This document shows positions 36,210 to 46,879 of a stretch of 47,616 nucleotides of DNA, piece by piece. Origin of the DNA: Skeletonema tropicum (lineage: Eukaryota > Bacillariophyta > Thalassiosirophyceae > Thalassiosirales > Thalassiosiraceae); contig JAWZXG010000060.1 in the NCBI GenBank assembly GCA_037178625.1, forward strand, positions 1-47,616, read 5' to 3'. The stretch's first letter is position 1, and each line of letters opens with the position of its first letter. The notes under the pieces were generated by a model. That model saw only the letters and a program-made list of their open reading frames with translations, was not told where the DNA came from and searched no databases. Both the position numbers and the translations under genes were made by a program.

Positions 36210-36891
36210 GATGATGTTATGTTTTTTGATGTTTTTTTTTGTTATGTTTGCGCTTCGATATCGTAGCTGGTCGGTGCTGCGCTGTCTCGCTCTTGTGTCT
36301 GGCTGGAAGTTCGGTGATGCGATGATGTGGTGTCTTCTTGAAGTTCCTTAGAAGGAATGATGATGTCAGTTTGATCATGACACATCAGGATATTTTACAC
36401 GTAGGAATTAGTATTGTTTTTATAAGCCATTCTCAAAAAAAAAAATTGTCCGATAATTTATCCGATTTACTTTGTAAGGTGTGTATTGTGTTACATTTTA
36501 TCTGCAACAAGCCAATAGGGCTATTAGAGCACAGCTAGATCGCTCTGATGATGTGTTTTTCTTCACGTCTTTTGCCCATCACAGTTCTCTATATCTGTCA
36601 AGTTGACACTGATATTCTGTCCGCGTGTTCTTCTTCGTGTCATCTATTGGTGATGATGTGGTCAAATATTCTGCACGTGCACGTGTGTTCTCTGTGGTAT
36701 CTGTTGGTGATGATGTGGTCGAAGTCGATATTTTGTAAGATATTTCAACATAGGAATCAATATATGTTGCCTTGGTCTGCTTCATTTTGCTTCTGGCAGT
36801 ATTTTTCGCCTTTCCTCAACAACATTGTTTTTGACCTCTCATATTTTTTTGTCAAAATATTATTCAATTCGATTACTACTCTGCCATTACT
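36210..36891. promoter_or_regulatory. Divergent intergenic region between genes B and A
   Basis: 682 bp separating the two start codons, the only place for both promoters. It contains a two-unit direct repeat of about 60 bp (about 36610-36669 and 36670-36735) sharing TTGGTGATGATGTGGTC, and an ACGTGCACGTGT palindrome-like site (about 36675). It is T-rich toward gene A and has no believable coding frame. Confidence 0.5.
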
Positions 36892-39452
36892 ATGAAATTT
36901 GGATTTACAAACGAGCGTGCTACCTCCAGCACTTCTTCTTCTACCACCAGCCGCTCCACTCGAAAGCTTCGTAAGCGATCTCCAGCAGAGGGTGCAGAGG
37001 CCGCTCAAAGCGTCAGTCTCACCAAAGATCCGCAATCATCCGCATCAGCTCCACATCCTTCTAACTCTCCTATTGGTAAGTTTGATGTGTACAATGTTTC
37101 CTGGAAACATCTCATCATCGACAGCGCGATTCTTCGCGATATGGCCGAGTCATCTTTCGGGGGTTCCATGGATTCTGATTTCGACGATCCGTTGTCGACG
37201 CTTCGTTCGTTGTTCGAGTCATGCTCCGAGCATGAATTGATGTATGTTAGTGCTACGATCGGTATGGAAGCCATTCGCAACGACAAGGTAGTTCTTATCG
37301 ATGAGATCATTAAGACAATGTCCACGAAGAAGCAGCTATCTTTCGGTTGCACCCAGCTGCAGTCTGGTAGCATCGTCTCTGTTTCGCCAAGAGAAAAAGT
37401 CGAGAAATGTGATGTGAAATCGTGAGTGACGTCATAACATATTTTTGTGATCATGCCAATTTTATTTTCTCCGCGATTTTTTATTAACCTCAATTATCCT
37501 TTTTCTGACAGTGCCGATCGCACGATGGCTGCCCCTCAAGTTCATTCTCGCACAACTCACTCCTCTGGTGATGTTTCATCAACACCAACTAAGAGTGATG
37601 GTGATTTTGTCAACAATAAGGCGTCGTAAGTACTTTACTGTTTTATACGTTCCTCTCATTTATTGTGCTTGTCCCGCTAAATGTTTCGCACCATACATCT
37701 TGTGTATCCTACAATATAAATATGTGCTCATGACAAATTTATTTCTCTTTTCTATTATGCATCGAAGTGATGGGTATGAGCCGTATTATCACGACGAGTT
37801 GACAAGCGGTCAATGGCTCCGGAAGACTCTTATTAGAAAGAGTGGCTCTAATATTGGGAAGGAATACTACAAATTTATTGCACCGACAGGTCGCATTTTT
37901 AACAGTCTCAAAGCTGCAAAGGAGTTCGACGCGTCTATCAAAAATGAGTCTTCTCATAAGCTAGCGTCTGCTGAGGATCTTCCAGAGGAAGAAGAGCCAC
38001 ATAGCCCTTCGCAATTGTTGGCGGATCAAGCCAAGGACGTCATAAAGTCGATTGCTATGGTTGTACAACCTCCAATTTACTATGAAGTTGTGAATGTCAG
38101 CGTCGACGTCGATAACATGGCTTGTGATGATCTTGTGAAGAAACATGGCTTGTCCTTAATTACAACTGCGGGTAGAAACTACGAAACTAAGCCCGGTGAC
38201 GAGACAATCGATCTGCGAAACACTACATCCATTCCGTATATGACGAGTTGCGTTTTGAATGATTCTACAAAAGCTAGTTGGCACGGTACTGAGGCACTTT
38301 TTGTAGATTTCATTCAAACGATTCTTGATCATGTCGACGACGATCATGATTACTTCAGTCAAGTGACACCAGTTCTCCGTCAGTTCCTTCTCGAGAGCAG
38401 CAATTCATACAAGAGGGAATTACACACAATCCAGTGGTATTACACCTTGTTTGACTCGTTTAGCCGTATTTTTGGCGTTGATATTGGGCTAATTCTTCCT
38501 CCTGACGGGCTAAAAGATTGTGAGGTGTCGAGATTAGTGCGTTTTCCATTTTGTGTAGAATCCCGCGATGCCTTTTCGCCCGTTATTGTGTACAGGCTGT
38601 TGTTCGATCGGACTAAGATTGAGAATCGCCTTGGTGATGGTGGTTGTATTGTTGCGGGTGTATCAGTGTTTGTGTTCAGTAATCGTGAAGAGTCCTCTGA
38701 GGTAGCTTCACCTGCTGGAGGTGGTATCAGGTCACGCAGCGGCTCTGATCGTTCAGACGAACCATTAGATTACAAACTTGAGATGTTCTTTCCTGATACA
38801 AAGCGCTTGAAATCGGGTTTTGGCAATGATAGGGGACCATCTCTATTCGACTGTTATGCCAATGGCAAATCAAGTTTCGGTGACAGATCGCATTCATCTA
38901 AAGAGGCTCTTCCAAATGAGATTGATATCAGTGACACCAAAATGTCGGCTCGAAGTTTGTTTACAACCCCCAACAATCGTCAATCTGCTAAAACTTCGAA
39001 GGAAGACTCAGACATGATCGAGAAGTTACAGGCAGAGATTGAAATGTTGAAAGAGAAGAACAATGCGACTCAGAGCACATCAACTGAGTTAATTTCGAAA
39101 GGTGAGTTACAAAAATATCAGGGAGATCAGACGAGCGAGGGTGGTGAAGTGTCTTCTGGCGTAGTCTCTCGTGGTGGATGGGGGGGCTTAGTGTCTGGCG
39201 GTAAAGAAGCTATTTTGAAAGTTGCATCTCCAGTAAAGAAGCGGAAGAGCAGTCGAGTAGCCCTGCAAGTCAGTCCTCCAATCTTCAACAGGAAAACTGG
39301 TGGACAAAGCTGCTTCATAATCTTCATGGAAATGGGTGTAGATGCATGGTGGCTCAAGTCTGAAACCATGACGTCTGTGTGCGAAACATTCTTCAAGCAC
39401 GTTCACAAGCAGAACGAAGTTGCCAGTTGCTACGTTTTCAATGAAACCACTA
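36892..39452 (+). CDS. Gene A: leader domain plus methyl-CpG-binding-like domain (5' part)
   Basis: Exon 1 36892-37421, exon 2 37512-37625, exon 3 from 37768; both introns are phase 2. Residues 1-60 are Ser/Arg-rich (MKFGFTNERATSS). Residues 60-145 are the leader domain shared with HLE-1 and HLE-3. Residues 216-275 (37769-37948) resemble an MBD: DGYEPYYHDE, then GQWLRKTLIRKSG, GKEYYKFIAPTGR and FNSLKAAKEF, matching the MBD order of GW-x-R, RKSG, Y-x-PTG-x-K-F and S-x-x-E. The middle is unrecognised. Residues near 640 form a coiled coil (MIEKLQAEIEMLKEKNN), followed by a Gly/Ser and Lys-rich PVKKRKSSR (possible NLS). HLE-3b interrupts codon 777; rejoining 39452 to 43303 keeps the frame for 46 more codons to TAA 43440. 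It may direct the element to methylated DNA; this is inferred. Confidence 0.65.
37422..37511 (+). other. Gene A intron 1 (90 bp) with hairpin
   Basis: GTGAGT to TTTCTGACAG, phase 2. Hairpin at 37435-37469 (AACATATTTTTGTG / CCAATTTTATTTT) fills the centre of this very short intron. A TGACGTCA lies just after the donor. Confidence 0.75.
37626..37767 (+). other. Gene A intron 2 (142 bp) with hairpin
   Basis: GTAAGT to GCATCGAAG, phase 2. Hairpin at 37712-37744 (ATATAAATATGTG / GACAAATTTATTT). The intron has no stop in the downstream frame, so an unspliced reading is also open. Confidence 0.7.
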
Positions 39453-39520
39453 TAAACAGGGGCGCGCAGAATGTGGCGAGCGTGGTGGCGTGGTGTGGTG
39501 CCTGTGGCGGATCAGGCGCA

Positions 39521-40797
39521 GGGCCCTCGGGCCTGTCGAGTATTGTGTCCATTTTGTAGTTGGCCATTGCACTTTGGTTTGTTAGTAGTCTTTTTTACAA
39601 CGGAATCCGGCTATTTTTTTTTTTTAAAGTTGCTCTGCAATGACGTCATAGACGTAGTGTATTTGGGTGGACTGTGATGTTCTGGTTTGTTGTGATGTTA
39701 GATATTACTTGAGTATTTACTAAAATTTTTTTGTGTTGTGCACAATTTTACCAATTCAAATTGTCTTTCTCGTGATTGACAATTTCTCTAGCTTCTTCGC
39801 GGAAATGACAAAACTGACATTCTCCACCTCCGGCGCATCTTTTTTTTTTGGATTTTGCCACGTCTGTGTCACTTCAACTTCAACAACACGTCATTACACC
39901 TGAGCTGTTGGTTCTCATTTGTCTGTGAGACGTACGCACGCATTTTCATCGATATTGTGTCACGTTTGTGACAAATTCAATAGACAAAAATTTGTCGGAA
40001 TTGGTATACACAATTATTTCTCCGTCTATCCATGTCTTTATTCTTTCTCTCTCTGACAGCATTGTTCCTCCTGCTTCGCTTCGGTGGTCAACCAAAATTG
40101 CTTCGGTGCACATTGTCCGTCGCTGTCGATCTATTTGTACATCGCGTTCATTAAGTATTAAGTCAGATTGTCGATGAGCTTCTTCGTTCTTTCCGGTGTG
40201 CATCCCCGTCACCCTCTATTTTCTTAATTTTTTCTCTGAGTGACGTGGTAAACTTCGTTACTTAAGGAATTAGTACACTTGATTCCAATCGTCTTACGTC
40301 ACAAAGTACCAGAAGTCAGGTGTTGGCAAAATCCAATGAACAAAAAAGTATTTAAGTTCATGCAGCAAGTACTCTGGTCGACATTGGCTCAATTACATTA
40401 TCTGCCGAGTCGTCTATTGATGCAAGTCTAAATAGACGCCGACGTTGGTTGCCGACGTGTTTGCATTTGAATAACTGCCGATCTTTGGCCACGTACTGAT
40501 CAATACGTCAGTTCTTAACTCCACGTCGACGTCTAGTGTTGAGCTGAATCTTTTTGTCGACGTGTTGTCGATGTGTTGAACCACAAGATCTTGTGTTGCC
40601 GACGTAGCTTACGAAGGAACTCGTTTACTTCATGACGTGGTTGGTTATTGATTGCATTGTTCTCTGCTGATTATTGCGCTGGTGCGTTGGCGGCGGTTAT
40701 GTAGGCAGTTTGTACGTTGTCGAGCCGTTCAACAGCTCTCATAAATTATGCATTGCATCATTTACATCATCACATTTCTACATTGTCCGAATAAATA
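39521..40797 (+). promoter_or_regulatory. HLE-3b 5' region
   Basis: Counterpart of 30537-31795, with the damaged palindrome (GGCCCTCGGGCC), TGACGTCA at 39641-39648 and the CGACGT cluster at about 40440-40610. No gene supported. Confidence 0.4.
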
Positions 40798-41574
40798 ATG
40801 AAGTTTGGCAACACAAATCCAGTTATATCCACCGTTGGTAGTAATGGTAAGGGCTTCCGTGCCGTGCGGAATCGGAGCAATGTCGATGCACGTCTTACTT
40901 CGTCAGGGGTCAAGACTGCCGCTAAACCGTCGGCTCCTGTCATTGCATTGAGCGTAACAGACATCAATTGGCGTTTGGTGCGTACCGACGATCGTATCTT
41001 CTTGCTGCTAGCGTCTGTTGCATTAGGCGATGGGTTTGACGTTGCCAAGTTGGAGAAGGAACAACTGCTCTTTTCTGCTCTTTCCGTCTTTGAAGTCGGG
41101 TCAATCAAGTACATCCTGAATGAACTGTCTGAACATTACCCGAATGTCCCAGTTGGTAAGACTGATTCTACTGACAAAGATGATCTGGTGTCTGCAGCGG
41201 TCAACTTCTTAATGTTTGCCGCTATTGCTCAGAAAGGAGGTACAAGCCAAGCGCCGTACACTTCAAATTGTGAGCATTTTTGGTAAGAGAGAAGGTTAAC
41301 CTTCGTGTGGTTCAATGATTTTGGTATTTTTGTTCATTGTACCGTTTTACAAATTCGGTCTTTCCTTTTTACTTACAAGTTTTTTTTTCAACCTTCAACT
41401 TCACACCAGTGATGAGAACGGGAAACTTGTACTTGAAGACAAAACTCATTCGGGCTCCCGTGATCAGCCTGTTCAAGATGATGATGAACCGGATTTGTCC
41501 GAGAAAGGTGCTGTCACGAAAAAGTCTAAACCGGTACCTGTCGGAGAGAAGGCCTCTCCTGATTCAACTATCAT
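40798..41574 (+). CDS. HLE-3b leader gene, exons 1-2
   Basis: Same as 31796-32572: exon 1 40798-41282, intron 41283-41409, exon 2 41410-41574. The encoded protein is identical as far as I can see. See the HLE-3a entry for domain content. Confidence 0.65.
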
Positions 41575-41741
41575 GTGAGTTTATTTTGTGTGCATGTGCA
41601 CTGCCGCACTAAGTATCGCTTGCTTATTGAATCATTTTAGTATAATCGATCACTGAACAATTTTACCTAATAAACAAATGCAACTGCCTACGTAGACATG
41701 CTGATCAAAACACACGAACGACTGAAAGTACCAATAGCTAG

Positions 41742-42783
41742 GCTCAGGTGTCAATTCAGCAGCAGGATGGCGGGCAATAACACAGCATACCAGTCGCACT
41801 TTTACGGCAGGAGGCTATTCTACACCTTTGATGTGTGCGTAGGTGCACATGTTTGCTTGGAGTCAGCCAACATCGATCCCAACTCAGGATTGTACGTCTC
41901 AGCTATTGGGGTAGTAGTCGAGATCGTTTACGATAAGGATCGCTCCGTTGGACCAAACGGTAAAGGTGAGGTTAGCCTACCGAAGTACATTGTTGTGGAT
42001 TTCCCTACATACAAACCACCACCAGGCGAGGACCCATGGGACAAGAACAACCCAACGGTGAGTAAAAGTTGACACACGAAAGACACAAGACAATTGCCAC
42101 TCTCTGCGAAAACACTACTAACTCATTTCATACTGATACAAATGCATCCTACCCCAACTTATTGCGCACAGCACGTGCCAATCCCACCCTACGAGCAGAT
42201 TTGCAACAGGGGATGCTGCACCGCATTATTCATGCCATTGCAAATTGCCTACGCCATCACCATCCACCGCTGTCAAGGACTCGAAGCTGGATTCGACAAA
42301 GGAGACCGCTGGAACCGCATGATAATAGATCCAGCAGATGAGTTGTGGGAGATTAGCAAGTTTCTTGGAACAATGTACGTGGCTACCAGCAGAGGCAAAA
42401 CACTTGGCTCCAAAGATCAAGCATACCCGTCGGACAGTGCCATATACTGGACCGGAAGCAACATTTCAACGAACCGATTAAAAAATTGCTAGAGAAAGCA
42501 AAATGGCCAGTTCTGCGAATCGTACAAGAAGCGAGCAAATTGGGTGAAATACTTGGAGGGGAAGGCAGAAGAGTCGAAGACGAGGTATAGCAAGAGAAAG
42601 TTGGAAGAAATCACAGAAACATCGTACGCAGCAGCAATCAAGGGCAATTTCATCAAAGACAGGACAGACCTGACAACCAGGATTACCAACATCATAACCA
42701 ACCCGAACAAGAAGTGGAATGAAGCGAAGAAGGATCATGAAATCCCAAGTGATTACTTCGCAGGATCTTCATCTGGTGATTAG
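41742..42783 (+). pseudogene. PIF1-family helicase C-terminal exons of HLE-3b
   Basis: Same exons as HLE-3a (41742-42057, intron 42058-42171, exon from 42172), with the same AITIHRCQG and MYVATSRG motifs and the same in-frame TAG (42490-42492). The nonsense change therefore predates the copy. Confidence 0.8.
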
Positions 42784-42867
42784 TAAAATTGATCACTGCA
42801 CAGTTTTACAAAACAGACACTTTCTCACCACAAAGAATACAACAACTCAATTAAGCGTCTGCATCTG

Positions 42868-43146
42868 GTGATCAGTAAAACATCTGCAAGCGCACGATTC
42901 GATATATCAAGCACAGTTTTACAAAAAGACATTTTCTCGCGACGAAGAAAGACAAAAACTAAATTGACTAACGCCCGTGTAAAACCTGTATTTCTTTCTC
43001 GTACAGACCGATTTAGATGCTCAAAAAGCGCATCTAGTACAGTAAATTTCTCGCTTTCAACAGGTACTTCTTGCTTTCTACATAGGAACACATACAGATC
43101 CTACGCCGGTAGTCTCTACCGAGGACTCTACGTGTCCCTAAAGTAA
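42868..43146 (+). CDS. Last exon of HLE-3b helicase gene (candidate)
   Basis: Identical in sequence to 33866-34144. The acceptor would end at 43006. C-terminus conserved with HLE-1. Confidence 0.45.
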   Translation: MISKTSASARFDISSTVLQKDIFSRRRKTKTKLTNARVKPVFLSRTDRFRCSKSASSTVNFSLSTGTSCFLHRNTYRSYAGSLYRGLYVSLK

Positions 43147-43302
43147 ACCTTCTCACTAAAAAACACATGTACTGATTCCTACCTATAACTCTGTAGAATA
43201 ATGGGGGTGAAAATAATGAATTTTCCCACCTGTAATAGAAGGGCACCTGCGGCCCCCTATTACGCTGCTCTGCACTCCATGAACGGGGGCCCCGAGGGCC
43301 GA

Positions 43303-43837
43303 TTAAAGCTCTCGTCTTTGGTGGTGACAACAATATTTCAAAGAAGACACGCAAAAATGAGGGCTACCTACCCGATCTACAAGATGTGTTGCATTATGAA
43401 CTTCCCAGGAAAAGGCTTTCCAGTCGAAACGCACTTGACTAAGTTTGAATCCAACATCAAGAGCATGTTTTCCGATGCCACAGTCCCAGCGGTCATCGCT
43501 CTCGATGCGATGAAAGTATCTTCGTATCCAATCTTTATAACGGCTTCTTCAACGGGGAGTATTCGTCAAGGATCCATGAAGAATGTCACTTACAAAGATG
43601 ATGATGAGTTTGTGTAAAGATTCAAAGCTGCATTGGAACTACTTCAAAAATGGCTTTGGTACAAAGACGCTTAACCAACCGCTCAATAAGCATTTAACTG
43701 ACTGGGGTATCAAGCAATACTTGACTGAAATTGGATACACCTCTTTCGATGACGTCAAAGATTGCGACAGGAATAGCATCTATCGTGGTCGCGACTTTCC
43801 GATTTGGAGTGCTATTGAGGAGGACATTGTCAATTAG
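43303..43837 (+). pseudogene. Gene A, 3' remainder, decayed
   Basis: From 43303 the gene A frame reads IKALVFGGDNN and onward to TAA 43440-43442. Protein-like sequence then continues in the next frame (KFESNIKSMFSDATVPAV to YKDDDEFV, stop 43615-43617), a little further past that stop (RFKAALELLQKW), and finally in a third frame (HLTDWGIKQYLTEIGYTSF to the stop at 43837). At least two frameshifts and one stop therefore separate pieces of what looks like one C-terminal region. No family recognised. Sequencing errors in this stretch are an alternative explanation. Confidence 0.5.
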
Positions 43838-44001
43838 TGCATGATTGATGATTAAATTATGGCTTGGGAGTACAATCTATGCAATTGGGTGAAATGTTGC
43901 TTTGTTAACATTCTAGGATCGAATTCTATACTGACATATTCTGTTTCCCTCCTACTTTTTTCATATAATCCAATCATCTGGCTGGATCGGACTAACTACC
44001 A

Positions 44002-45673
44002 GTGTCGTTTACTCCACCGGGTGAGCCATTAGCAGACATCTCAGTTCCAGTTGTGACACCTGTAAAAGATACAACATCGTCCATTGCTAGTAGACAAGGT
44101 GAGTTTTTGTACTTGTACGAGTGTCACTGGTACGGTTTACGCTTCTGAAAATAAATTTGTCCTCACGACAAAAATATTTTGAGGTCCGATACTTCACCTC
44201 ATCGCTGACAATTTTGGTCTTTTCCCAATGTTACTTCCAGCTCCGAATATATCGTTAAAACATATTATATTCTTCGTGACAACCTGGCTTCAGAAAATCC
44301 TATGTGTCAAGCAAGTCCGAAACATAGGCATACCGCTGAAGGAGATCAAGAAGCAAAGTATGGTCGCTGAACAAAATTTGATAGACGGTCATCGCGAGAC
44401 GAAGCTTCGTTTCATTCCGAAACACAAATCACAGGAACTTGTTGCCATAATCGTGTTAGTGTCACTTAGCAACATAATGGACTTACAGAAACACTCCTTA
44501 GACAGTCCTGTTTGCCACACCATTTGTGACAGCTTGGTCAGTTCGGGTATATCATCCCTGGAGAGAAGAAAATTGCCCGAGGCCAAGTCTTCATTCCGCG
44601 AGCAGGTCTCAATCGCTGTAAATGCCAATGTCAATCATTGTTTTGCGTTGTCGTTCAAGACGAATGACCAAAGACTCTTGTCAGCAGACAGGTTGTCTTC
44701 GGACCTATCGTCGAGGTTGTCGAATCTGGCTAATGGCCGTGACATTCCGTCGCTGTCGACGTATTTTGAGAACTCTCTTAGAGACAACATTAAGAGGAAC
44801 GCTGTGGTAGTACACGGTATGGATTTTGCAACACTTGAGCCGGAAGAGTGTTTAATTGATGCGGTTCTCAATTTTTGGTTCAAATGGGTGACTACACCAA
44901 GGTGTCCAGAGGACAATACGTCTTCAGTACACATTTGCTCAACATTCCTTCTTTCGAGCGTATTGAACGATGGATACAATGAGAGATACCAAAAGTGGCT
45001 AAAGAATGTCAACATCTTTGACAAATCGATGGTATTGTTTCCGGTGCATCTAGCTCATCATTGGAGTTTGATAGTGGTGCTGAATCCGAAGCTCATAAAT
45101 CAGACTAAAAGACGATGGAACGATCCAATGTACACAGGAGATGTATTTGCCATGATCCATCTGATTGTCTCGGGTGCGGAACGGTGCATAATAAGCGCAT
45201 CTTGCGAGAGCCGTTCGAGGCATACTCACAAGGAATGGGATAAGTACAACAACATGCTTCTGGACAAAACAAACCGACCTTTCAGTCATCGCACGAGTCA
45301 TGTAAATTATATTCTCCCAAAGGTGAGTCGTACTCATAGTATGTATTATTTTATCCTGTCATACACTACTGATGACAAACTCACAAGAATACTACCTTCC
45401 ATCAGTTCTCGTGCAGACCACAGCTATGATTGTGGTGTACATGTCTGTCGTTACGTTGTGAACCTAGTGCGGATGTTGAACGATGCAGAGGTGAAAATGC
45501 CTAATGTGAAAATGACGGATGTTGATAGATCAATTTCTCCACCAGTATTAGTGGTCACGAGTTGTTTGGCTATACTGAATCCGACATTAGTAGGATGCGG
45601 ACTGAAATATACAACGTTTATGGCCCATATTATGAAGTCCTATCAACACCACCGCATACACGACCTAGTCTGA
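44002..45673 (+). pseudogene. Ulp1/C48-type cysteine protease gene (SUMO-protease-like)
   Basis: Exon from about 44002 (acceptor AACTACCAG) to 44098, intron 44099-44240 (phase 1), exon 44241-45673. The C-terminal half has the C48 layout: EECLIDAVLNFWFKW (usual LND-x-VINFYL), FPVHLAHHWSLIVVL with the catalytic His at 45059-45061 before Trp, and HSYDCGVHVCRYV with the nucleophile Cys at 45431-45433 in the DCG motif. The catalytic Asp is missing in frame: the frame reads MIHLIVS at 45152-45172, and a single missing G after 45163 would give the expected IHLD. So there is probably a frameshift there and a compensating one soon after, or a sequencing error. Such proteases occur in several large transposons; here it may process the element's proteins or remove SUMO. 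The N-terminal half is duplicated in HLE-1. Confidence 0.75.
44099..44240 (+). other. Ulp1 gene intron (142 bp) with hairpin
   Basis: GTGAGT to TTACTTCCAG, phase 1. Hairpin at 44147-44181 (arms AAAATAAATTTGTC and GACAAAAATATTTT, loop CTCAC). Orthologous to 13307-13448. Confidence 0.82.
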
Positions 45674-45679
45674 TCATGA

Positions 45680-46346
45680 TCCAGTCAGTGACAATAGCGA
45701 AGAAGACGAAGAAGAGTTGGAAATTCTTGACAGACAGACTTCGGAGGGCTCTGACGTAGTAATTTTCAGATGCACAGATCATTGATGATGCGTCGTATCA
45801 ATTTCAATCGGACCAAGATGACCATCTCTCCATCGATACAGAAGGTAAGTGCTCTTTGTCTAAAGCAAATACTTTTTTTTTTTTATATACATCATCAAAA
45901 TAAATTTGACATCTGTACAAAATTATTTTACCAACCATCAACCTCAGGTGACATCCATCAAGTTCGATTGAGCTCCGACGACAATTACAATTACATTCAC
46001 GTCGATTGTAACTTCGACTGCGACGATGAAGTCAGCCAGCACCAGCGACTTAAAAATACATTTTTTTTTTTCGTTCAGATGGGTGACATCATAGAATACA
46101 GGAGCTCAAAGCAAGACGTACCAAGGAAGGGCGTAATTGTCGCCATTGGTGATCCTACATCAGAAGAGTTTTTTTATTATTCAGATATCTGACGGCACGT
46201 GGCTCATGAGAAAGGTCCACCATGTGAAGCGGTTGGAAATCGTTCGACCATTGGAAGACAAGAGGTTGGTGAATCCTTCGCCGAAGTGGAAGGGTCTCGA
46301 CAAAGTGGTTGTCATTCCTCCGTACGAAACAGTCGATGAAAAATGA
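45680..46346 (+). pseudogene. Acidic linker and GD-x-x-EY module downstream of the protease
   Basis: After the protease stop an acidic frame follows (SDNSEEDEEELEILD), then SIDTE, intron 45845-45947 (phase 1) and GDIHQVRLSSDDNYNY. From 46080 comes a compact domain: MGDIIEYRSSKQDVPRKGVI, then VAIGDPTSEE, and after a one-base slip in the T-run at about 46171-46177, SDGTWLMRKVHHVKRLEIV and a tail DKRLVNPSPKWKG, stop 46346. The layout (GD-x-x-EY, G-x-I-x-x-I, V-K-R-x-x-x) suggests a small beta-barrel chromatin reader of BAH/Tudor type, at low confidence. It was probably the C-terminal part of the Ulp1 polyprotein. Two or three frameshifts make it a pseudogene as read. Confidence 0.5.
45845..45947 (+). 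other. Intron (103 bp) with hairpin
   Basis: GTAAGT to CAACCTCAG, phase 1 on both sides. Hairpin at 45897-45930 (arms AAAATAAATTTGAC and AAAATTATTTTA, loop ATCTGTAC). An 11-12 T run precedes it. Confidence 0.7.
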
Positions 46347-46879
46347 CAGTGAGTTGCGCCTCATTAAAATCGGAAGTGACAGAAGAATTTGAATTCGACG
46401 AATCAGCATCTAGCAAGGAAGAAAAAGATTCCCATGCACACGTCGAGGTCAGAAAAAGAATTACAGACAAAGAACATCGAGTGGAGTGAACTGGGCATAA
46501 CCACTGGTACAAATCACGACGAGTTAAGAGCGTTGCAGCATATCTAGACCAGAGGCGCGACACAAGAAAGTACATTAGCTGGGCCAATTCAGGGAAATGA
46601 TTACGAGAAGGCAAGGTCAGTCATAAACCAGTTATACTTTGATTCTCTATGTTACGGTATTGTGGATAAATTCTACGAGAAGAAGCCGTATGATGCTCCA
46701 ACCTTCAGAGAGTACCAAAGAGAGGGTCACATTAATGAAAAAATGGTGGATATATCGAGCGAGGAATGAATTCAAGAAACTGAACATCACGCTTGACGTA
46801 ACATTCATGGACAACCCTTGCTATGGTGAGTCGTGGAAGGTCGAACGAGGACAAACCGAGCTAGACAACTATAGAGGAG
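46343..46879 (+). pseudogene. Start of Rep/helicase gene region, broken
   Basis: An ATG at 46343 opens a 48-codon acidic frame (MTVSCASLKSEVTEEFEFDE to KEHRVE) ending at TGA 46487-46489. The same frame continues with NHWYKSRRVKSV and YISWANSGK. The sense then moves to another frame (NDYEKARSVINQLYFDS, REYQREGHINEK) and to a third (FKKLNITLDVTFMDNPCYG). The fragments are protein-like and collinear with the zinc-motif region that follows, so I read them as the eroded N-terminus of the Helitron polyprotein. No domain is recognised in this part. Confidence 0.45.

Larger units (their letters stand above)
39453..43302 (+). mobile_element. HLE-3b, second copy of HLE-3 (3850 bp)
   Basis: Copy of HLE-3a at an offset of 9002 from about 30779/39781 to about 34210/43210. 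Differences are few and mostly near the ends: a 12-T insertion at about 39614, seven T replacing part of the hairpin at about 39725, and single-base indels. It is inserted between A 39452 and T 43303 in gene A, without duplication. Same direction as HLE-3a on the window, therefore sense to gene A but antisense to gene B in the other copy. Confidence 0.87.

Noticed and set aside
35764..36351. 195-codon plus-strand frame opposite gene B exon 1
   Set aside because: Shadow of the Thr/Ala/Asn-rich minus-strand exon, whose phase-consistent splice supports the minus strand.
36548..36895. 115-codon frame before gene A
   Set aside because: T-rich, hydrophobic low-complexity translation of the intergenic region with an internal duplicated segment; ends three bases into gene A.
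43201..43438. A gene starting in the HLE-3b tail and running into gene A
   Set aside because: The first 34 codons are the 3' terminus of the mobile element; the frame across the junction is chance. Gene A's own frame passes through 39452/43303 instead.
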